The position numbers were made by a program, and so were the translations under genes. DNA of 64,000 bases from Litoribacillus peritrichatus (GTDB lineage: Bacteria > Pseudomonadota > Gammaproteobacteria > Pseudomonadales > Litoribrevibacteraceae), in contig NZ_BAABBN010000007.1 in assembly GCF_039537985.1 (NCBI RefSeq), positions 558,001-622,000 of the forward strand, read 5' to 3'. The stretch's first letter is position 1, and each line of letters begins with the position of its first letter. The notes under the pieces were generated by a model. That model saw nothing but the letters and a program-made list of their open reading frames with translations, was not told where the DNA came from and ran no database searches. Below are positions 1-7,941 of the stretch, in pieces.

Positions 1-393
1 GTGGTCGACTTTCTTCTGCAACCGTTCACCTTTTAATTTGACTTCACTGCGTTCAGCAAAAATGGGGGTGATTTCTGAAATGCCCAGCTCAACCGATTTT
101 TGAATGGTGAACTCCATTCGATCCCCTTTGGAAATGCTTTGCCCCAGGTGGATGTAGATCGGTGATTCTTTATCGTTCTCAACGACATCCACAACTGCGA
201 CTCGTACACAGCTTTTTGTTTCGAATTCTTCAATTTCGGCTAACACTTCATAACCCTGGCCATCGAACATGTAGAGCTGTTGACCGGCCTTCATTCTTAA
301 TACCCGACCCAGATAATGGCTGAGTTCAGCGTCGAGCATCAGGTTGTTTTTTTCGTGACTAAGTGCTTTGTTATATATTCGAGGGATGCGCAT
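1..393 (-). CDS. rsmE: 16S rRNA m3U1498 methyltransferase RsmE, 3' end cut by window edge
   Basis: The minus strand is open from an ATG at 391-393 to the window edge, giving 131 residues of an N-terminal part. It begins MRIPRIY and contains HYLGRVLRMKAG, IHLGQSISKGDRMEF and the stretch ELGISEITPIFAERSEVK. These match the PUA-like N-terminal domain and the first part of the SPOUT domain of RsmE, which methylates U1498 of 16S rRNA in the 30S subunit. The SAM-binding knot lies outside the window. It is divergent from the Na/Pi transporter gene with about 35 bp between the starts, so their promoters must overlap. Identity is secure; the C-terminus cannot be judged. Confidence 0.88.
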   Translation of the reverse strand, partial: MRIPRIYNKALSHEKNNLMLDAELSHYLGRVLRMKAGQQLYMFDGQGYEVLAEIEEFETKSCVRVAVVDVVENDKESPIYIHLGQSISKGDRMEFTIQKSVELGISEITPIFAERSEVKLKGERLQKKVDH

Positions 394-428
394 TTTGTGT
401 GTTTGAAAAATCGTAACGAGTGAGGCGT

Positions 429-2231
429 ATGATTTTAAGATCTCTTCAGTCTTTTTGCCAACGTCAATTACTGCCTGTTTTTGTTTTGGCTTTCGTTTGT
501 CTGCCTTTTATTGTTGTTGCTGCCCCTTCGTTACCCTCTGAACCTTCTTCGTTAAACGGCTCAGCCAGCTGGTTGGGTATGTTAATCAGTCTTTTCGGGG
601 GAATAGCGCTGTTTTTATATGGCATTGAACTCATGAGTGGTGCCTTGCAAACTGTGGCCGGCAAGCGATTGAAGGGATGGCTGGCCAGTGTTACCCGAAA
701 TCGGGTCATGGGGGCTTTGTCCGGGGCGGCGGTGACTTCGGTCATTCAATCCTCTTCGGTGACAACGGTCTTAGTGGTGGGGTTTGTATCTGCCGGTTTG
801 ATGACCATGACGCAATCCATCGGGGTGATTATGGGCGCTAATGTCGGAACCACCATTACCGCGCAAATAGTCGCGTTTAAGGTTTCTAAAGCGGCCTTGT
901 TTTTTATTGCAACGGGTTTTGGGTTTTGGTTTTTTGGACGGCAAGAAAAAATAAAAGCTTACGGCCTGGTTGTAATGGGATTGGGCTTGATTTTTTTTGG
1001 GATGGAGATCATGAGTGACTCTATGTCTCCGTTGCGCAGTTATGACCCTTTTCTGGCGTTTATGCGGGATATGAACTCACCTGTGTTGGGTATTTTTGCC
1101 GGCGCCTTGTTCACTGCCGTGATTCAGTCATCTTCGGCCACAACAGGTATTGTGATCGTGATGGCCAGCCAGGGCTTTCTTAATTTGGAAGCGGGTATTG
1201 CGCTGGCCCTCGGTGCCAACATTGGTACCTGTGTCAAAGTGGTTCTGGTTTCCATTGGTAAAAGCGTTGAAGCGAAAAGAGCTGCGATGGTGCATATTTT
1301 ATTTAATGTGATCGGGGTGATCATTTGGTTGCCACTTATTCCGCTATTGGCTGCGCTCAGTCGTATGATTTCTCCCGAGACCGTTGAGTTGGATGTCATC
1401 AGCCGAATGGCGGTGGATTCGCCCCGGCAAATCGCCAACGCCAATACCTTGTTCAATGTGATTAATACCTTATTATTTTTGCCGTTTGCAATGTATTTCG
1501 GCAAGCTTACCTGTTGGCTGTTGCCTAAGAAAAAAGTCGAACAGAAAGAAATTGTGGTTGCTAAATACCTGGACAGAGAGCTGTTAAATTCACCTGCACT
1601 GGCTCTGGCGAGAGTACGACTGGAAGTCTCGCATATGGGGCAGATAGTGGTTGGGATGATTGAACATTTCAGCCGAGTGGTGGGCAACAGGAATAAAGCT
1701 GAAATCAAAGAGGTCAGCAAAATTGATGATCAGGTGGATGTGCTGCAAGAGAAGATTCTGCGTTTTTTAGGAAGAATACGGAAAACGCAATTATCAGAGA
1801 ACCAAACTCGGGAATTCATGCAGCTGATGGCGGCCATTGATCATATCGAGCATGTTGGAGATGGGGTTTCTGTCGGGCTGGCTGGCACTTCGAAAAAATT
1901 CATTAAGTATAATGTTCTGGCCAGTCCAGAAACTCGTGCCGATTTCATGCATTTGCTTACCGAAATGGAAAAGGCTTTTGTGTATGCTCTGAAAGCAGTG
2001 AGTTCTGAAGACCAAAAAGCGGCCCAGCAAGTATTAGTGATGGCCGATGATATTGAAAATGCGATCACCACGATCCTCAATCGATTGGCCAATAAGTTGG
2101 TTGATGAGGGGAACCGGCCCATGGTGTTTCGGTTAGAAATGGCTTTTTGCGAGCAAGTTCGTCATATTTATTCTTTGTCCAGGCGATTGGCCATTTTAAC
2201 TTTGCCGGACTCCATCAGCCCGGACACTTAG
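429..2231 (+). CDS. Na/Pi cotransporter family protein with C-terminal PhoU-like domain
   Basis: This 600-residue inner-membrane protein should move phosphate with sodium. It has a signal-like hydrophobic N-terminus, then two Na/Pi-cotransporter repeats, each with the family motif QSSS (VIQSSSVTTVLVVG and VIQSSSATTGIVIV), followed by GANVGTT and GANIGTC. Residues from about 390 to 590 form a soluble helical PhoU-like tail. I chose the ATG at 429, which has GTGAGG just upstream; an in-frame GTG at 420 would add three residues. It stands alone, convergent with the small gene at 2268-2639. In related proteins (NptA/YjbB type) the role is phosphate import or efflux; which applies here is not visible. 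Confidence 0.85.
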   Translation: MILRSLQSFCQRQLLPVFVLAFVCLPFIVVAAPSLPSEPSSLNGSASWLGMLISLFGGIALFLYGIELMSGALQTVAGKRLKGWLASVTRNRVMGALSGAAVTSVIQSSSVTTVLVVGFVSAGLMTMTQSIGVIMGANVGTTITAQIVAFKVSKAALFFIATGFGFWFFGRQEKIKAYGLVVMGLGLIFFGMEIMSDSMSPLRSYDPFLAFMRDMNSPVLGIFAGALFTAVIQSSSATTGIVIVMASQGFLNLEAGIALALGANIGTCVKVVLVSIGKSVEAKRAAMVHILFNVIGVIIWLPLIPLLAALSRMISPETVELDVISRMAVDSPRQIANANTLFNVINTLLFLPFAMYFGKLTCWLLPKKKVEQKEIVVAKYLDRELLNSPALALARVRLEVSHMGQIVVGMIEHFSRVVGNRNKAEIKEVSKIDDQVDVLQEKILRFLGRIRKTQLSENQTREFMQLMAAIDHIEHVGDGVSVGLAGTSKKFIKYNVLASPETRADFMHLLTEMEKAFVYALKAVSSEDQKAAQQVLVMADDIENAITTILNRLANKLVDEGNRPMVFRLEMAFCEQVRHIYSLSRRLAILTLPDSISPDT

Positions 2232-2267
2232 CATGTGGCTGGATGAATGATTGGCAGCCTGCAGGGA

Positions 2268-2639
2268 TTATTCCGTGGGTTGCCAGTGAAAAATATGATA
2301 CTGGCTGTGTGGGCCTTTGGTTTGGGTTTCGACGTGAATGTCTGCGTGGTGATTCAGCCACATGATGGCACGTTTGATCTCGGAGTCTTCCAGTCCGAGA
2401 TCGGCGAGATGATCAATTAACTGATACTGAGAGACTTTAATCTGTTTTTTGATGAAATCGAGAGATTCGGCCAGCTCCGACGTTTTTGCTTCGGGCCTGC
2501 TTCGCACCAATGGTGAGACCGTCGCTTCAGAGGGTTTGATGGATAGCTGACTGAAGAATTGTTGAAGTGCTTCTTCGGGCAGGTCTACGTCTAAGTTGAC
2601 GTCATGTTCGCCTACATTACCTGTTATTTTTATTTTCAT
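2268..2639 (-). CDS. Small hypothetical protein, possible winged-helix C-terminus
   Basis: I do not recognise this 123-residue protein. The N-terminal 30 residues are acidic and beta-like (MKIKITGNVGEHDVNLDVDL). A linker rich in charged and polar residues follows, and the C-terminal 60 residues (from ESLDFIKKQIKVSQYQ to the end) read as two or three helices and a short beta hairpin, which could be a winged helix. No signal peptide or membrane segment is seen. The ATG at 2637-2639 is chosen because GGAG stands seven bases before it; an upstream extension to 2723 is open but crosses a 13-bp inverted repeat (2648-2698). It lies between the phosphate transporter and metF. It is intact and has a good ribosome site, so it is likely real. 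Confidence 0.6.
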   Translation of the reverse strand: MKIKITGNVGEHDVNLDVDLPEEALQQFFSQLSIKPSEATVSPLVRSRPEAKTSELAESLDFIKKQIKVSQYQLIDHLADLGLEDSEIKRAIMWLNHHADIHVETQTKGPHSQYHIFHWQPTE

Positions 2640-2647
2640 GGTTTGCT

Positions 2648-2698
2648 CCGTAAAGCGAATGACAGCGACGTGGACGTCAACATTGATTCGCTTTACGG
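2648..2698 (-). promoter_or_regulatory. Perfect 13-bp inverted repeat covering the ribosome site of the 2268-2639 gene
   Basis: The arms at 2648-2660 and 2686-2698 (CCGTAAAGCGAAT and its exact complement) are separated by 25 bases. In the minus-strand transcript the second arm ends in GG, which is the first half of the GGAG ribosome site, nine bases before the ATG. The spacer also holds a short palindrome, GACGTGGACGTC (2667-2678). A folded leader would hide part of the ribosome site. It could instead be a protein operator. Confidence 0.5.
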
Positions 2699-2721
2699 TA
2701 ACAATGGAACCGGAGAAAAGC

Positions 2722-2746
2722 AAAGCCTGAGTGAGGGCTTGGCTTT
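2722..2746 (-). terminator. Possible terminator of metF
   Basis: On the minus strand, 13 bases after the metF stop, AAAGCC (complement of 2741-2746) pairs with GGCTTT (complement of 2722-2727) and is followed by a T-rich stretch GCTTTTC. The stem is short, so the call is tentative. Confidence 0.45.
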
Positions 2747-2758
2747 CCCTGAATGAAG

Positions 2759-3610
2759 TTAGGCTTCACTGCCTTCATCAAGTTCCAGATTGCGCCAAAT
2801 GGCCAGGTTAGGCGCTGCTTGGTTCAGTGTATAGAAGTGCAGGCCAGGCACGCCTTGATCCACCAGTTCCTGACACATAGCTGTGACCACTTCCTCACCG
2901 AATTTCTGAATGCTTTCAATGTCATCGCCATAAGCTTCCAATTGCTTGCGTATCCAGCGTGGGATTTCTGCACCGCAAGCGTCTGAAAAGCGTGCCAGTT
3001 TGCTGTAATTAGTGATTGGCATGATGCCCGGAACAATCGGAATGTTCACGCCTTTGGCTTGAACACGGTCGACGAAGTAATAAAACGCATCAATGTTATA
3101 GAAATATTGAGTAATGGCGCTGTTGGCTCCGGCGTCCACTTTGCGCACGAAGTTGTCCAGGTCGGCCTCGTAGGAAGCAGCCTGAGGGTGCATTTCCGGA
3201 TAGGCAGCCACTTCCAGCTGGAAATGGTCTCCGGTTTCCTTGCGAATAAATTCTACCAGTTCATTGGCGTAACGAAGTTCGCCTGAGGAAGCCTTCATGC
3301 CAGAAGGTAAGTCTCCACGTAAGGCCACGATACGATTAACACCGTTTTCTTTATAGATGTTCAGCAGGTCGCGAAGCTCGGCAATGGAATCTCCGACACA
3401 CGATAAATGAGGCGCTGCAGGTACGCCCAGCTCGTTCAATTCAGAAACAATGCTGAGGGTTCGGTCTCGGGTCGAGCCGCCTGCGCCGTAAGTGACAGAG
3501 AAAAAGTCCGGAGCTTCAGTGGCCAACATGTCCCGGGTAGCTAACAGTTTTTTGTGACCCTCTTCGGTTTTGGTTGGGAAAAACTCGAAACTTAATCTGA
3601 AATTGTTCAT
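2759..3610 (-). CDS. metF: 5,10-methylenetetrahydrofolate reductase MetF
   Basis: MetF is a cytoplasmic FAD enzyme that reduces methylenetetrahydrofolate to methyltetrahydrofolate, the methyl donor for methionine synthesis. The 283-residue protein is full length for the family. It starts with the signature LSFEFFPTKTEEG, which carries the catalytic Glu, and shows VTYGAGGSTRDRT, HLSCVGDS, NRIVALRGDLP and GANSAITQYFYN, the usual FAD and folate site strings, ending with GLHFYTLNQAAPNLAIW. It is the last gene of the minus-strand set sahR-metK-ahcY-metF, 173 bp after ahcY. MetF is a conserved member of known SahR regulons, which fits this context. Confidence 0.96.
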   Translation of the reverse strand: MNNFRLSFEFFPTKTEEGHKKLLATRDMLATEAPDFFSVTYGAGGSTRDRTLSIVSELNELGVPAAPHLSCVGDSIAELRDLLNIYKENGVNRIVALRGDLPSGMKASSGELRYANELVEFIRKETGDHFQLEVAAYPEMHPQAASYEADLDNFVRKVDAGANSAITQYFYNIDAFYYFVDRVQAKGVNIPIVPGIMPITNYSKLARFSDACGAEIPRWIRKQLEAYGDDIESIQKFGEEVVTAMCQELVDQGVPGLHFYTLNQAAPNLAIWRNLELDEGSEA

Positions 3611-3725
3611 AACTGTTCTCGGTGGTATAGCGTCTTTGAGTATGTGTAATTAAAAGGAAGGTGCCGTGATTTCGGGCAAAATACAGAAAGTAGCTGGGGT
3701 AAAGATACAACAGAGGCGGGGAAGA

Positions 3726-3743
3726 AGGCATCATTGGATGCCT
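3726..3743 (-). terminator. Weak hairpin after ahcY
   Basis: AGGCAT (3726-3731) and ATGCCT (3738-3743) form a 6-bp stem with a 6-base loop, 41 bases after the ahcY stop. The following minus-strand bases are TCTTCCCC, not a clear T-run. It may attenuate transcription into metF rather than stop it. Confidence 0.3.
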
Positions 3744-3783
3744 GCTTCCGGCCGGGTCTAACGTTTAATCACTCACCTGGTGA

Positions 3784-5184
3784 TTAGTACTTGTAAGACT
3801 CTGGCTTGTATGGGCCTTCAACCGGTACATTGATGTAATCCGCTTGCTCTTGCGTTAACTGAGTCAACACGCCACCAAAGCCGGCAACCATGTCGGCTGC
3901 TACTTCTTCGTCCAGCTTCTTAGGCAGAACTTTCACGTAAATGTTTTCTGCTTTTTCTGCTTCTGGCAGGTCAGCAAATTTGGCATCCCACAGATACATC
4001 TGAGCCAATACCTGGTTCGCAAAGGAGCCATCCATGATACGGCTTGGGTGGCCGGTTGCGTTACCCAGATTCACCAAACGGCCTTCTGAAAGCAGGATCA
4101 GGTGATCGTTGTTGTCCGCGTTACGAATCACTTTGTGAACCTGTGGTTTAACTTCTTGCCATTCCCAGTTTTCGCGCATGAACGCGGTATCAATTTCATT
4201 ATCGAAATGCCCGATGTTACACACCACAGCGCCGGACTTCAGCGCTTGAAGCATGTTCTTATCACAAACGTTTGCGTTGCCTGTGGTGGTTACGATCAGG
4301 TCGGTTTTTGCCAACAAATCTTTGTTAATGCCTTCCAAGGTGCCGGTGTTGATACCGTCGATGTAAGGAGAAACCACTTCAAAGCCGTCCATGCATGCTT
4401 GCATTGCACAGATAGGGTCAATTTCAGTAACTTTTACAATCATGCCTTCCTGAGAAAGCGACTGCGCAGAACCTTTACCTACGTCACCGTAACCGATAAC
4501 CAACGCTTTTTTACCTGCCAACAGGTGGTCTGTACCGCGCTTGATCGCATCGTTCAACGAGTGACGGCAGCCGTATTTGTTGTCGTTCTTAGATTTAGTG
4601 ACCGCATCGTTTACGTTGATCGCCGGTACTTTCAGTTCGCCTTTTTCCAGCATTTCCAACAAACGATGTACGCCTGTGGTGGTTTCTTCTGAGATGCCGT
4701 TAATTGTGCTCAGCATTTGTGGGTACTTGTTGTGTACCATTTCAGTCAGGTCGCCGCCATCATCAAGAATGATGTTTGCGTCCCAAACGTCGCGGCCATC
4801 TTTTTCAGCAAGAATGGTTTGCTCAATACACCATAGGAATTCTTCTTCGGTTTCGCCTTTCCATGCGAACACAGGAATACCGGCTGCGGCGATCGCTGCA
4901 GCGGCGTGGTCTTGAGTGGAGAAAATGTTGCATGATGACCAGCGAACTTCTGCGCCCAGATCAACCAGTGTTTCGATCAATACCGCAGTTTGAATGGTCA
5001 TGTGGATACATCCCATGATCTTTGCACCGGCCAATGGCTGGTCGGCTTTATACTTGCGGCGAAGCGCCATCAATGCCGGCATTTCGCCTTCTGCGATATC
5101 AATTTCTTTACGGCCCCATTCTGCATCTGCTTTGAATGCTTCCGGTGTTTGCGCTGCAACTTTGTAGTCTGTAAATGCTGTCAT
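3784..5184 (-). CDS. ahcY: Adenosylhomocysteinase AhcY
   Basis: This cytoplasmic NAD-dependent enzyme splits S-adenosylhomocysteine into adenosine and homocysteine, removing the product inhibitor of methyltransferases. The 466-residue protein has the substrate domain (AGAKIMGCIHMTIQTAVL, SSCNIFSTQDHAAAAIA), the NAD-binding loop GYGDVGKGSAQSL, the hinge string GHFDNEID, and the conserved C-terminus ending PEGPYKPESYKY-like (VEGPYKPESYKY). It follows metK with 69 bp between them, and that gap contains a 13-bp stem-loop. It is a core member of SahR regulons. Nothing is odd in the protein. Confidence 0.97.
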   Translation of the reverse strand: MTAFTDYKVAAQTPEAFKADAEWGRKEIDIAEGEMPALMALRRKYKADQPLAGAKIMGCIHMTIQTAVLIETLVDLGAEVRWSSCNIFSTQDHAAAAIAAAGIPVFAWKGETEEEFLWCIEQTILAEKDGRDVWDANIILDDGGDLTEMVHNKYPQMLSTINGISEETTTGVHRLLEMLEKGELKVPAINVNDAVTKSKNDNKYGCRHSLNDAIKRGTDHLLAGKKALVIGYGDVGKGSAQSLSQEGMIVKVTEIDPICAMQACMDGFEVVSPYIDGINTGTLEGINKDLLAKTDLIVTTTGNANVCDKNMLQALKSGAVVCNIGHFDNEIDTAFMRENWEWQEVKPQVHKVIRNADNNDHLILLSEGRLVNLGNATGHPSRIMDGSFANQVLAQMYLWDAKFADLPEAEKAENIYVKVLPKKLDEEVAADMVAGFGGVLTQLTQEQADYINVPVEGPYKPESYKY

Positions 5185-5200
5185 GATCTTATCTCGTTGT

Positions 5201-5231
5201 GGCGGTTAAACAGCGGACTGTTCAACCTGCC
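5201..5231 (-). promoter_or_regulatory. Strong stem-loop between metK and ahcY
   Basis: On the minus strand GGC, a bulged A, then GGTTGAACAG pairs across a TCCG loop with CTGTTTAACC GCC, giving a 13-bp stem with one GU pair and one bulge. It begins 22 bases after the metK stop and ends 16 bases before the ahcY start. No T-run follows, so it is not a normal terminator. I saw no core of the known SAH riboswitch. It may set the ratio of metK to ahcY message or protect the ahcY half. Confidence 0.6.
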
Positions 5232-5253
5232 TTGTTATTTAAGGTGTTTGGGA

Positions 5254-6465
5254 TTAAACGTTAGCGGCTGCTTTCAGTGCGTCAATTTTGTCCGTTCTTT
5301 CCCATGTGAAAGCGGTGAAGGTTTTGGACTTCTCTTCGCCGTTTTCTGTGTAAGTGTAAGTGTGCTCGAATGGCTCGCGACCAAAGTGACCGTATGCAGC
5401 TGTCAGTTGATACATAGGGTTAAGCAATTCAAGTTGGTTTTGAATCGCATAAGGGCGCAGATCAAACACTTCGCGAATGACTTTTGCCAACTCGATGTCA
5501 GAAATTTTGCCGGTGCCGAATGTATTGACCGAAATGGAGGTTGGCTCAGCCACACCAATGGCGTAAGACACCTGGATTTCACAACGTTCTGCCAATTCAG
5601 CAGCAACAATGTTCTTTGCCACATAACGGCCGATGTAAGCGGCTGAACGGTCTACTTTTGATGGATCTTTGCCTGAGAAAGCGCCGCCGCCGTGACGGGC
5701 CATACCGCCATAAGTATCAACAATGATTTTACGGCCTGTCAGACCTGCATCTCCCACCGGGCCGCCAATCACAAAGTTGCCGGTTGGGTTGATGTGATAA
5801 AGCGTGTCGGAAGTCAGCCACTCCGCAGGTATGACTGGCTTGATGATGTTTTCAAGCACAGCTTCGCGTAGGTCTTCCAAAGAAATGCTTGGATCGTGCT
5901 GAGTCGAAAGTACAACAGCATCCACTTTCGGCGTGCCGCCTTCGTAGTTGATGGTTACCTGAGACTTAGCGTCCGGACGTAACCAAGGCAAAGTGCCATT
6001 GCGGCGCAATTCTGATTGGCGTTCAACGAGCAAGTGCGCGTAATACACAGGTGCAGGCATCAGGCTTGGTGTTTCATTGGTGGCATAACCGAACATCAGT
6101 CCTTGGTCGCCAGCGCCCTGATCTTCCGGCTTAGCACGGTCAACGCCTTGGTTGATGTCTACCGACTGCTTTCCGATGCCGTTTAATACAGCACAGGTTG
6201 CGCCATCGAAACCGACGTCTGAACTGTTGTAGCCAATGCCGGTGATTACATCACGAACGATGTCTTCCAGGTCAACGTAGCAAGAGGTGGTTACTTCACC
6301 TGCAACAATCGCCATACCTGTTTTAACTAATGTTTCTACTGCCACTCGTGCATAAGGGTCACGAGCAATGATGGCATCAAGTACTGCGTCAGAAATCTGA
6401 TCAGCAACTTTATCCGGATGTCCTTCTGATACGGACTCAGAAGTAAAAATACTGTATTCGCTCAT
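5254..6465 (-). CDS. metK: S-adenosylmethionine synthetase MetK
   Basis: MetK joins methionine and ATP to form SAM in the cytoplasm. The 403-residue protein has the expected length and motifs: GHPDKVADQISDAVLDA near the N-terminus (ATP and metal site), GAGDQGLMFGYA (signature 1), and GGGAFSGKDPSKVDRSAAY (signature 2, with the catalytic Lys and Asp). It starts 75 bp after sahR and is followed by ahcY, so the SAM cycle genes are read in one direction. A ribosome site AAGGAAAG stands before the ATG. A short inverted repeat, GGATC-N3-GATCC at 6488-6500, lies in its leader. Confidence 0.97.
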   Translation of the reverse strand: MSEYSIFTSESVSEGHPDKVADQISDAVLDAIIARDPYARVAVETLVKTGMAIVAGEVTTSCYVDLEDIVRDVITGIGYNSSDVGFDGATCAVLNGIGKQSVDINQGVDRAKPEDQGAGDQGLMFGYATNETPSLMPAPVYYAHLLVERQSELRRNGTLPWLRPDAKSQVTINYEGGTPKVDAVVLSTQHDPSISLEDLREAVLENIIKPVIPAEWLTSDTLYHINPTGNFVIGGPVGDAGLTGRKIIVDTYGGMARHGGGAFSGKDPSKVDRSAAYIGRYVAKNIVAAELAERCEIQVSYAIGVAEPTSISVNTFGTGKISDIELAKVIREVFDLRPYAIQNQLELLNPMYQLTAAYGHFGREPFEHTYTYTENGEEKSKTFTAFTWERTDKIDALKAAANV

Positions 6466-6540
6466 TCCGCTTTCCTTTTTATTTTAAGGATCAAAGATCC
6501 ATGTGTTGCAGTTGGTTGACTGAATTTAGACGCAAGATAT

Positions 6541-7560
6541 TTACTGAGTATCTTTCCGGTAAATCAGTACTTGTATTTGAAAACCATTTCTTAATGCCAA
6601 GTATTGAGTGCTGGCGGGCACTAATTTAAAACTGTGGGCCCAGCGATCAATGTCGTCTTGCTCGAAGCCCATCCATAAATCACCGCAGTGCTCCCGAGCC
6701 CACTTTTGATCGTGTGCACACAGCTCGGTAATTAATAACAAGCCTTGCGGTGCAAGAATGTTCGCAGCGGATTCGATCAGTTTTTCAGGCGCAGGGACAT
6801 GATGAAGCACCATGTTGCACGTGACCAAGTTGGCTTTGGGCTGATGGGGATCAGCAACAGAGACCGGTTGATGAAACAGTTCGCTGGCGTCGCCATGTCG
6901 AAGTTCAACATTATCTAACCCTTGAATACTCTGTTGAGCCTGAGCCAGCATTTCTTCAGAGGTATCGATGCCGACTACCGACTGATAGCGGTTGGCCAGT
7001 TCAATCAACATTTCACCGGTGCCAGGCCCAAATTCGACCGCCAATGTTTTGGTGGGTTGTTCGATATCGCCGAGTAAGTTGGCGGCGTTGGTGCCGTAGT
7101 CTTTCCAGCTGGCAATCAAGTCCTGCTGTGCTCTGAAGCGTGCTGCATTTTTTTCAAAGAACTGATGCGAAACCTGCGCCCGTTCCTGATAAGTTTCAGT
7201 TAATCGGGTTTGGATGCTTTCCGGTAACACGGTTTGATCAACGGACTGAAACAAGGTGTCGATTAATGGTTTTAGTGCATGTTGCTCCAGGTTGACCGTG
7301 CGACGGTAAAAAATGGAGTTGCCTTCTTTGCGTGTTTCCAGCAAACCGGAGGTGGCCATGACTTTTAAGTGGTGGCTCATTCCCGACTGTTTCACATTAA
7401 AAATTTTACACAGTTCCATTACCCCAAATGAGCCATCTCGCAATACTCGTAAAATATCGAGACGCAACGGGTCTGCGCTGGCTTTGCAAAGCTGCGCCAG
7501 TTTAGCGGTGTCGATGGATGCTTCGGTTGGCATCGTTGGTAATGGTGTTGAGTTTGTCAT
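6541..7560 (-). CDS. sahR: ArsR-type regulator fused to a methyltransferase-like domain, SahR
   Basis: The 339-residue protein joins an ArsR winged helix (residues about 15-95, with ADPLRLDILRVL and the recognition part NVKQSGMSHHLKVM) to a class I methyltransferase fold (about 160-310, motif I VEFGPGTGEMLIEL and a later CNMVLHHVP). This is the published architecture of SahR, a repressor that binds SAH through its methylase-like domain and releases DNA when SAH rises, controlling metK, ahcY, metF and metE/metH in Proteobacteria. Here it sits directly upstream of metK-ahcY-metF. It lacks the Cys clusters of metal-sensing ArsR proteins. A perfect inverted repeat stands 38 bp before its start. 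A true methyltransferase activity is possible but the context argues for sensing. Confidence 0.88.
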   Translation of the reverse strand: MTNSTPLPTMPTEASIDTAKLAQLCKASADPLRLDILRVLRDGSFGVMELCKIFNVKQSGMSHHLKVMATSGLLETRKEGNSIFYRRTVNLEQHALKPLIDTLFQSVDQTVLPESIQTRLTETYQERAQVSHQFFEKNAARFRAQQDLIASWKDYGTNAANLLGDIEQPTKTLAVEFGPGTGEMLIELANRYQSVVGIDTSEEMLAQAQQSIQGLDNVELRHGDASELFHQPVSVADPHQPKANLVTCNMVLHHVPAPEKLIESAANILAPQGLLLITELCAHDQKWAREHCGDLWMGFEQDDIDRWAHSFKLVPASTQYLALRNGFQIQVLIYRKDTQ

Positions 7561-7597
7561 GGCTAATTAGACTAACACCAAATTTTTTTTGGTCAAT

Positions 7598-7625
7598 ACC
7601 TATATCAAAATAAATTGATATAGGT
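7598..7625. promoter_or_regulatory. Probable SahR operator, perfect 11-bp inverted repeat
   Basis: ACCTATATCAA at 7598-7608 and its exact complement TTGATATAGGT at 7615-7625 flank a 6-bp spacer. AT-rich palindromes with ATCAA/TTGAT halves are typical ArsR-family operators. On the minus strand the repeat abuts a promoter-like TTGACC (about 7590-7595) followed after 16 bases by TAGTCT, so binding would block the sahR-metK-ahcY promoter. It is the only copy I saw in the window. It begins two bases beyond the stop of the 7627-7938 gene. Confidence 0.7.
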
Positions 7626-7626
7626 C

Positions 7627-7938
7627 TTAGTGGTCGGGTGTTTCAGGAAAGGTCATTGCTATTTTTCCCCACGTTTCTTCTTGTGCGTCAAAGAACGCTT
7701 CTTCGTGCTCAGGGTTGTAGTGTGGATGCTCAGCGTCCCAAAAGGGGAAATTTAACTCTGCTTTAAGTCGCCAAAACTTGGCAATGTTAAGTAGGATTTT
7801 GCACTCCCAGGGTTCGAGAAAAATTGTTCCGTTGGTATGCTTATTGGTAACGTTTAAAACTTCGATAAGACCTTCTTTTTTAGCAAAAACTTCTATTTCA
7901 TTGAAAAAGGCGGGAGGCAAGAAATATTCTTTAGTCAT
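7627..7938 (-). CDS. Small protein downstream of a toxin-like gene, possible antitoxin or immunity protein
   Basis: I do not recognise this 103-residue protein. It is acidic and rich in aromatic residues, above all in the second half (WECKILLNIAKFWRLKAEL, then FPFWDAEHPHYNPEHEEAFF). It has no signal peptide or membrane segment. Its ATG stands three bases after the stop of the upstream gene (7942-8361) with no ribosome site of its own, so translation is likely coupled. A short acidic protein tightly coupled behind an ADP-ribosyltransferase-like toxin is the usual form of an antidote. Its stop lies two bases from the SahR operator, with no terminator between, so its message may run into sahR. 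Confidence 0.5.
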   Translation of the reverse strand: MTKEYFLPPAFFNEIEVFAKKEGLIEVLNVTNKHTNGTIFLEPWECKILLNIAKFWRLKAELNFPFWDAEHPHYNPEHEEAFFDAQEETWGKIAMTFPETPDH

Positions 7939-7941
7939 AAA

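Noticed and set aside
1124..1720. Long minus-strand frame opposite the Na/Pi transporter gene
   Set aside because: It is antisense to a clear membrane protein gene and reads as a mirror of its hydrophobic codons.
4102..4692. Long plus-strand reading frame opposite ahcY (196 codons)
   Set aside because: It lies wholly antisense to a clear ahcY, has no ribosome site, and its Cys- and Phe-rich product matches no family; it is a codon-bias shadow.
5185..5253. SAH riboswitch before ahcY
   Set aside because: The gap is only 69 bases and lacks the conserved core of the known SAH riboswitch; what is present is a plain stem-loop.
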